DNA from: Clostridium sp. CAG:567
GTDB taxonomy: Bacteria; Bacillota; Clostridia; TANB77; CAG-508
Reading direction: 5' to 3'
Length of the DNA: 53,649 nt
NCBI GenBank assembly: GCA_000437855.1
Contig: FR902205.1
Location: 6,336 to 59,984 of the forward strand
Positions 48,957 through 53,649 of the stretch are shown piece by piece (position 1 is the stretch's first letter; each line of letters begins with the position of its first letter). The position numbers were made by a program, and so were the translations under genes. Below the pieces are notes generated by a model, which did not search any database, had not been told where the DNA came from, and saw only the letters and a list, made by a program, of their open reading frames with translations.

Positions 48957-50150
48957 ATGAAAGTTTTAGTAGTAAACTGTGGAAGTTCGTCAATTAAATA
49001 TCAATTGATAAACATGGAAAATGAAAGCGTTATGGCAAAAGGATATTTGGAGAAAATTGGATTACCAGATTCATTTTTAACACATACTGTAAATGGTGAA
49101 AAACGTAAAATTGATGAGCCTATAAATAATCATGAAGAAGGAATAAAATTAGTGTTAGCTCAATTAACACACCCAGAATATGGTGTAATTAGTAGTTTAG
49201 ATGAAATTGGAGCTGTTGGACACAGAGTTGTTCACGGTGGAGAAAAATTCAGTTCTTCTGTTTTAATAGATGATGCTGTTATGGAAGCAATGAAAGAATG
49301 CATTCCACTAGCACCTTTACATAATCCAGCTGGAATTACAGGAATTGAAGCTTGTAAAAAAGTACTACCAAATGTTCCAATGGTTGGAGTATTTGATACA
49401 GCTTTCCATCAAACATTACCAGAAAAAGCATATATCTATGCTATTCCTTATGAATATTATGAGAAATATGGAATAAGAAAATATGGTTTCCATGGAACAT
49501 CACATAGATTCGTATCAAAAAGAGTAGCTGAAGTTATGAATAAACCAATTGAAGATTTAAAAATTATAACATGTCACTTGGGCCAAGGTGCAAGTTTGTG
49601 CGCTGTTGACGGTGGAAAATCAGTTGATACTTCAATGGGATTAACACCTTTAGCAGGAATTCCTATGGGAACTAGATCAGGAGATATTGATCCATCAATA
49701 GTAACATTTTTAATGAACAAAGAAAATTTAACACCAGACCAAATGGATAATATACTAAACAAAAAATCAGGTAAATTAGGAGTTTCAGGAGTTAGCTTTG
49801 ATGATAGAGATATCGAAAAAGCTATGGCAGAAGGAAACGAAAGAGCAAAACTTGCAATAGATACATTTGTATATCAAGTAATTGGATATATTGGTAGATT
49901 TGCTGCTCAAATGAATGGTGTAGACGCTATTACATTTGCTGGTGGTGTTGGAGAAAACGGAATTGATGTAAGAAAACAAATATGTGAATCACTTTCTTTC
50001 TTAGGCGTGAAAATCGACGAAGAGAAAAACAATTGCAGAGGTAAAGAAGTTGAAATTTCAACACCAGACTCTAATGTAAAAGTATTTGTTATTCCAACAG
50101 ACGAAGAATTAACAATAGCAAGAGATACTATGGAAATAGTAAATAAATAA
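48957..50150 (+). CDS. ackA: Acetate kinase, canonical copy
   Basis: A 397-residue enzyme transferring phosphate from acetyl phosphate to ADP. The conserved start 'VNCGSSSIKYQLI', 'GHRVVHGGE' with the catalytic arginine near 90, 'VFDTAFHQTLP', 'FHGTSHRFVSKR', 'CHLGQGASLCAVDGGKSVDTSMGLTPL', 'GTRSGDIDPS' and 'FAGGVGENG' are all present, including the conserved histidines of the active-site region. An AGGAGG precedes the ATG. It forms the final step after Pta. Confidence 0.95.
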   Translation: MKVLVVNCGSSSIKYQLINMENESVMAKGYLEKIGLPDSFLTHTVNGEKRKIDEPINNHEEGIKLVLAQLTHPEYGVISSLDEIGAVGHRVVHGGEKFSSSVLIDDAVMEAMKECIPLAPLHNPAGITGIEACKKVLPNVPMVGVFDTAFHQTLPEKAYIYAIPYEYYEKYGIRKYGFHGTSHRFVSKRVAEVMNKPIEDLKIITCHLGQGASLCAVDGGKSVDTSMGLTPLAGIPMGTRSGDIDPSIVTFLMNKENLTPDQMDNILNKKSGKLGVSGVSFDDRDIEKAMAEGNERAKLAIDTFVYQVIGYIGRFAAQMNGVDAITFAGGVGENGIDVRKQICESLSFLGVKIDEEKNNCRGKEVEISTPDSNVKVFVIPTDEELTIARDTMEIVNK

Positions 50151-50167
50151 TTAAAAGAGGATTGAAA

Positions 50168-51361
50168 ATGAAAGTATTAGTATTAAATTGTGGGAGCTCA
50201 TCAATTAAATATCAATTGATTGATATGGGAAATGAAAATATGATGGCAAAAGGATATTTAGAGAAAATTGGATTGCCAGATTCTTTCTTAACACATACTG
50301 TAAATGGTGAAAAGCATAAAATTGAACAAGTTATAGAAAACCATGAAGAAGGAATTAAATTAGTATTATCTCAATTAACACATCCAGAATATGGCGTAAT
50401 TAAAAGCTTTGATGAAATCGGAGCTATTGGCCATAGATTAGCTCACGGAGGAGATAAAATTAGTGAGCCAACTTTAATAGACGAAAATGTTATAAATGTA
50501 TTAAAGGAATTTACACCTTTAGCACCTTTACATAACCCTGCTGAAATAGTAGGAGTAGAAGCTTGTAAAAAAGTATTACCAGATGTTCCAATGGTTGGAG
50601 TATTTGATACAGCTTTTAATCAAACTATTCCTGAAAAAGCATATATGTATGCAATCCCATATGAATATTATGAAAAATATGGAATAAGAAAATATGGTTT
50701 CCACGGAACATCATATAAATTTGTTTCAAAAAGAGTAGCTGAAATTATGGATAAACCTTTAGAAGATTTAAAAATTGTTTCATGTCACCTTGGTCAAGGA
50801 GCAAGTATATGTGCAATAAGTGGAGGAAAAGCAGTAGATAACTCATTAGGATTTACTTCTTTAGCAGGTCTTCCTATGGGAACAAGATGTGGAGATATTG
50901 ATCCATCAATAGTAACTTTCTTAATGAAAAAAGAAAATTTAACTACAGACCAAATGGATAAAATATTAAATAAACAATCTGGTAAATTAGGAATCTCAGG
51001 GGTTAGCTTTGATGACAGAGATATTGAAGTTGCTGCAGAAGAAGGAAATGCAAGAGCAAAACTTGCAATAGATGTTTTTGTATATCAAGTAGTTGGATAT
51101 ATTGGTAGATTTGCAGCTCAAATGAATGGTGTAGATGTTATTACATTTGCTGGTGGAATTGGAGAAAATGCAATAGATGTAAGAAAACAAATATGTGAAT
51201 CACTTTCTTTCTTAGGAGTAAAAGTTGATGAAGATAGAAATAATTGCAGAGGAAAAGAAGTTGAAATCTCCACATCTAATTCTAAAGTAAAAGTATTTGT
51301 AGTTCCAACAAATGAGGAACTAATGATAGCAAGAGACACTATGGAAGTAGTTAGTAAATAA
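50168..51361 (+). CDS. Second, diverged acetate kinase paralogue
   Basis: A 397-residue tandem paralogue of the preceding gene, 17 bases downstream. The start is ATG 50168 after AGAGGA; a TTG at 50162 is too close to the site. Much of the sequence is identical to the first copy, but several highly conserved motifs are changed: FDTAFH became FDTAFN, FHGTSH became FHGTSY, GHRVVHGG became GHRLAHGG, DTSMGLTPL became DNSLGFTSL, and TRSGD became TRCGD. The changes cluster around the active site while surface segments stay alike. It may have weaker activity, another acyl phosphate substrate, or a regulatory role. Confidence 0.85.
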   Translation: MKVLVLNCGSSSIKYQLIDMGNENMMAKGYLEKIGLPDSFLTHTVNGEKHKIEQVIENHEEGIKLVLSQLTHPEYGVIKSFDEIGAIGHRLAHGGDKISEPTLIDENVINVLKEFTPLAPLHNPAEIVGVEACKKVLPDVPMVGVFDTAFNQTIPEKAYMYAIPYEYYEKYGIRKYGFHGTSYKFVSKRVAEIMDKPLEDLKIVSCHLGQGASICAISGGKAVDNSLGFTSLAGLPMGTRCGDIDPSIVTFLMKKENLTTDQMDKILNKQSGKLGISGVSFDDRDIEVAAEEGNARAKLAIDVFVYQVVGYIGRFAAQMNGVDVITFAGGIGENAIDVRKQICESLSFLGVKVDEDRNNCRGKEVEISTSNSKVKVFVVPTNEELMIARDTMEVVSK

Positions 51362-51368
51362 ATTTTTG

Positions 51369-51395
51369 AAGGGTTTCGAAAAGAAACCCTTTTTT
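51369..51395 (+). terminator. Terminator of the pta-ackA cluster
   Basis: AAGGGTTTC (51369-51377) pairs with GAAACCCTT (51383-51391), then TTTTT. Confidence 0.85.
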
Positions 51396-51451
51396 CTACT
51401 TGTATAACTTAAAATTTAATGATATTATAGATGCGAAGGGAGATTTAGCAA

Positions 51452-52429
51452 ATGATAGACTTAAAAGAAAATCCAACATTTTTAAATTCATTTTTGGAAT
51501 ATCTAACAGGTATTTTAAATAAATCTGTTAACACAGTAAAAGAATATAACTATGATTTAGCTCATTTTCTAAAGTTCATATCTCATCATTTTGGCTTATC
51601 TTCTGAAGAAAACATAAAAGAGATAGATATTCATGATATGAGTATAGAAACGGTTAAGCAGATTAAATTAGAAGATATACATGCATTTTTATATTATTTA
51701 ACAGAAACATACCACAGTAAAGCTGCCACACGTGCAAGAAAAGCCGCAAGTATCAGAATGTTTTTTAGTTATTTAACTCAAAAAGCTCACTTATTAGAAG
51801 TGAATCCTGCGCAAGGACTTGAAACACCTAAGCTAGACAAAAGGCTTCCTAAATATCTAACTTTAGAACAAAGTAAGGAACTACTAGAAGTTACAAAAGC
51901 AGAATCCGGAGATTTTAAAGAAAGAGATTATGCAATAATTACTTTATTCTTAAATTGTGGAATGCGTTTATCTGAGTTAGTGAATATAAATATAAAAGAT
52001 ATAAATTTTTATGATAATAAATTAAATGTAGTAGGTAAGGGAAATAAAGAAAGAACTATTTACTTAAACAAAGCTTGTATTGATGCCATAAATTCATACT
52101 TGGCTGTAAGACCACATGATGGCGTAAAATTCGATTCTAGAGATGCTCTATTTTTAAGCAAAAGAAAAGAACGCATCAGTAACAGAATGGTCCAAGAGAT
52201 AGTAAAAAAAGAGTTAATAAAGGCTGGACTAGATATAAGTAAATACTCTGTTCACAAATTAAGGCACACTGCTGCAACCTTAATGTATCAGTATGGTGAT
52301 GTAGATATTAGAGCTTTACAAGTATTATTAGGACATGAAAGTATATCTACTACTGAAATATATACACATGTGGAAAATAAACAAGTAAAGAATGCTGTTG
52401 AAAGCAATCCTTTAGCAATGGAAAGCTAG
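51452..52429 (+). CDS. Tyrosine recombinase, XerC/XerD-like
   Basis: A 325-residue phage-integrase-family recombinase. The N-terminal SAM-like DNA-binding domain covers about 1-130 ('NTVKEYNYDLAHFLKFI'). The catalytic residues are in place: Arg in 'CGMRLSEL' (about 174), Lys in 'VVGKGNKERTI', His-x-x-Arg in 'SVHKLRHTAA' (about 270-275), His in 'LLGHESI' (about 296) and Tyr in 'STTEIYTHV' (about 305). It sits alone between housekeeping genes with no element around it, which fits chromosome-dimer resolution by a Xer protein. XerC or XerD cannot be told apart without comparison. Confidence 0.88.
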   Translation: MIDLKENPTFLNSFLEYLTGILNKSVNTVKEYNYDLAHFLKFISHHFGLSSEENIKEIDIHDMSIETVKQIKLEDIHAFLYYLTETYHSKAATRARKAASIRMFFSYLTQKAHLLEVNPAQGLETPKLDKRLPKYLTLEQSKELLEVTKAESGDFKERDYAIITLFLNCGMRLSELVNINIKDINFYDNKLNVVGKGNKERTIYLNKACIDAINSYLAVRPHDGVKFDSRDALFLSKRKERISNRMVQEIVKKELIKAGLDISKYSVHKLRHTAATLMYQYGDVDIRALQVLLGHESISTTEIYTHVENKQVKNAVESNPLAMES

Positions 52430-52507
52430 TTTTATACATTATGTTTACTTTTAAGCCAAATAAAGTATGCAGCAATTTCTGCACGAATTTAAAGTACTCG
52501 CTCAAGG

Positions 52508-52530
52508 CGCACCTGTAATGGGTGCGTTTT
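52508..52530 (+). terminator. Terminator of the xer gene
   Basis: CGCACC (52508-52513) pairs with GGTGCG (52521-52526), 7-base loop, then TTTT. Confidence 0.65.
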
Positions 52531-52593
52531 GTATTGCAAATTTTTATAATGTTATGATATAATTCTTAAAAATTAAATAAAGGAGATTTTTAA

Positions 52594-53433
52594 ATGGAAA
52601 AAAAGGAGAAAGAGCATATCAAAATATGTGGAATTAGCATTTGGAGAATTCTGGCATATTTTGTTGTATATAGTGTTGCTGGATTTATTATAGAAACTAT
52701 ATTTGGATTATTAACTAAAGGTGTATTGGAAAGTAGAAAAAGCTTTTTATATGGTCCATTTTGTAGTATATATGGATTGGGAGCAGTATTAATGATATTA
52801 CCTTTACAAAAATACAAGAAAAATAACTATACATTATTCTTTGCAGGATTTTTTATAGGTTCAATTATTGAATATATGGTAAGCTTAGTTGGAGAACTTA
52901 TATTTCACATAAAATGGTGGGACTATTCTGACCAGATGTTTAATATAAATGGAAGAATATGCGTTTTATTTTCACTTTTCTGGGGCTTGCTTGCAATTTA
53001 TTTAATGTCAGATATAAACCCAAGAATAGATAAGTTTATTGACTTTGTGAAATCAAAAATTCCTGCTAATTATATGAAAACTGTTATTATATTTTCAATA
53101 CTATTTTTAAGCTTTGATTTGGGAATTACAGTTTATGCTTTGCAAATGTTTAGTGTACGTATTATTCATGAAAATAATTTAAATGTATCTAACAAACAAT
53201 TAATGGATACTCTATATGAAAAAATATATGTTAATGATCAAAAACAAAAAGATTTTATTTATAAATTCTTTGACAATGAAAAAATGATAAAAACATTTCC
53301 TAATATAAAAATAGAAGATGTTGATGGTAATATTTTATTTTTCAGAGATTATGTTAAAGATATAAAACCTTATTATTATAACTTCAGAACAAATTCTCAT
53401 TTAAAATTAAAATATCTTGAAAATGTGGAATAG
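52594..53433 (+). CDS. CmpB-type putative ABC transporter permease (membrane protein)
   Basis: A 279-residue membrane protein. The N-terminal two thirds has about five hydrophobic helices, with 'YFVVYSVAGFIIETIFGLLTKGVLESRKSFLYGPFCSIYGLGAVL' and 'EYMVSLVGELIFHIKWWDYSD...NINGRICVLFSLFWG', the recognisable pattern of the CmpB-like family. The last 80 residues are a hydrophilic tail. It is annotated in databases as a putative ABC permease, but no ATPase gene is nearby and transport is unproven. An AAAGGAG site precedes the ATG. Confidence 0.8.
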   Translation: MEKKEKEHIKICGISIWRILAYFVVYSVAGFIIETIFGLLTKGVLESRKSFLYGPFCSIYGLGAVLMILPLQKYKKNNYTLFFAGFFIGSIIEYMVSLVGELIFHIKWWDYSDQMFNINGRICVLFSLFWGLLAIYLMSDINPRIDKFIDFVKSKIPANYMKTVIIFSILFLSFDLGITVYALQMFSVRIIHENNLNVSNKQLMDTLYEKIYVNDQKQKDFIYKFFDNEKMIKTFPNIKIEDVDGNILFFRDYVKDIKPYYYNFRTNSHLKLKYLENVE

Positions 53434-53441
53434 AATTCACT

Positions 53442-53475
53442 AAAACAGCTAAATGTTGAAGTTTAGCTGTTTTTT
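53442..53475 (+). terminator. Terminator after the CmpB-like gene
   Basis: AAAACAGCTAAA (53442-53453) pairs with TTTAGCTGTTTT (53462-53473), followed by TT. The remaining bases to 53649 are very AT-rich with a repeated AGAAATTTTAAA and no gene that I can see. Confidence 0.85.
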
Positions 53476-53649
53476 ACACAAGGAAATAAGTAGGGAATAG
53501 GGGAATAGGCTATTTTTAGAAATGTATAAAAGTATAAAAAAGAAATTTTAAATATTAAAAGAAATTTTAAAACATAAAAATAAATACATAAAAAATTTAT
53601 TCTATATAAAATATAAAATAAAAATTTCTTAAAAGTATAAAACTAAACT

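Noticed and set aside
51452..52429. Xer recombinase as integrase of a genomic island
   Set aside because: No tRNA, repeats or cargo genes nearby; size and motifs fit a housekeeping Xer protein.
53476..53649. Repeated AGAAATTTTAAA at the window end as a CRISPR or origin signal
   Set aside because: Only two loose copies in extremely AT-rich sequence, with no spacers and no DnaA boxes.

Overview
The window looks like a chromosomal contig from an AT-rich member of the Clostridia (Bacillota), perhaps an uncultured gut lineage. The basis is very low GC in the core genes, strong AGGAGG ribosome sites, a glycine T-box leader, C+ type L31, SmpB, RNase Y, MscL, a Pta-AckA acetate pathway, a dockerin-bearing autolysin and Tn4451-like mobilizable elements. 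I cannot name a species.

Layout. 1-3243: end of a DUF4143 ATPase, a 5'-truncated peroxiredoxin, a DUF1540 peptide and an unusually GC-rich beta-CASP hydrolase. 3275-8778: fructose bisphosphate aldolase, two kinase-like genes, smpB, two secreted Asn-rich tail-anchored proteins and pgi. 8849-14170: tRNA-Leu followed by an intact mobilizable element (IME1) with a TnpX-like serine recombinase, MobV relaxase and TnpV. 14195-20145: an ABC-F protein, an NTP pyrophosphohydrolase, an L,D-transpeptidase, an acyltransferase and mscL, interleaved with several gene remnants. 20157-33115: rpmE, miaB-mutS, a nucleoside kinase, an RNHCP protein, a U32 protein and a cell-wall autolysin with its membrane neighbour. 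33168-33383: a damaged tRNA cluster. 33386-38522: IME2, a decayed paralogue of IME1 behind tRNA-Thr. 38546-40211: T-box and glyS. 40222-40566: a candidate type I toxin-antitoxin locus. 40649-41940: a GC-rich island, extraordinarily dense in short hairpins, with a decayed exonuclease-like gene and an unrecognised 167-residue ORF. 41957-53649: ftsY, a UPF0182 protein, a DUF5665 protein, rny, pta, two tandem acetate kinases, a Xer recombinase and a CmpB-type membrane protein.

How it fits together. Most genes are housekeeping: translation quality control, tRNA modification, mismatch repair, central carbon and acetate metabolism, RNA decay, protein targeting and cell-wall turnover. The accessory story lies in the two paralogous elements inserted just 3' of tRNA genes and in the hairpin island. 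Comparing the elements shows conserved leader structures, two of them with compensatory base changes, and a leader peptide running into the recombinase attenuator in IME1. In the island an ordinary-looking ORF (41383-41886) lies in a predicted transcript that folds almost end to end into local hairpins. This is the best candidate for something undescribed. Many other genes carry deletion scars, so this chromosome, or its assembly, has had frequent small deletions.
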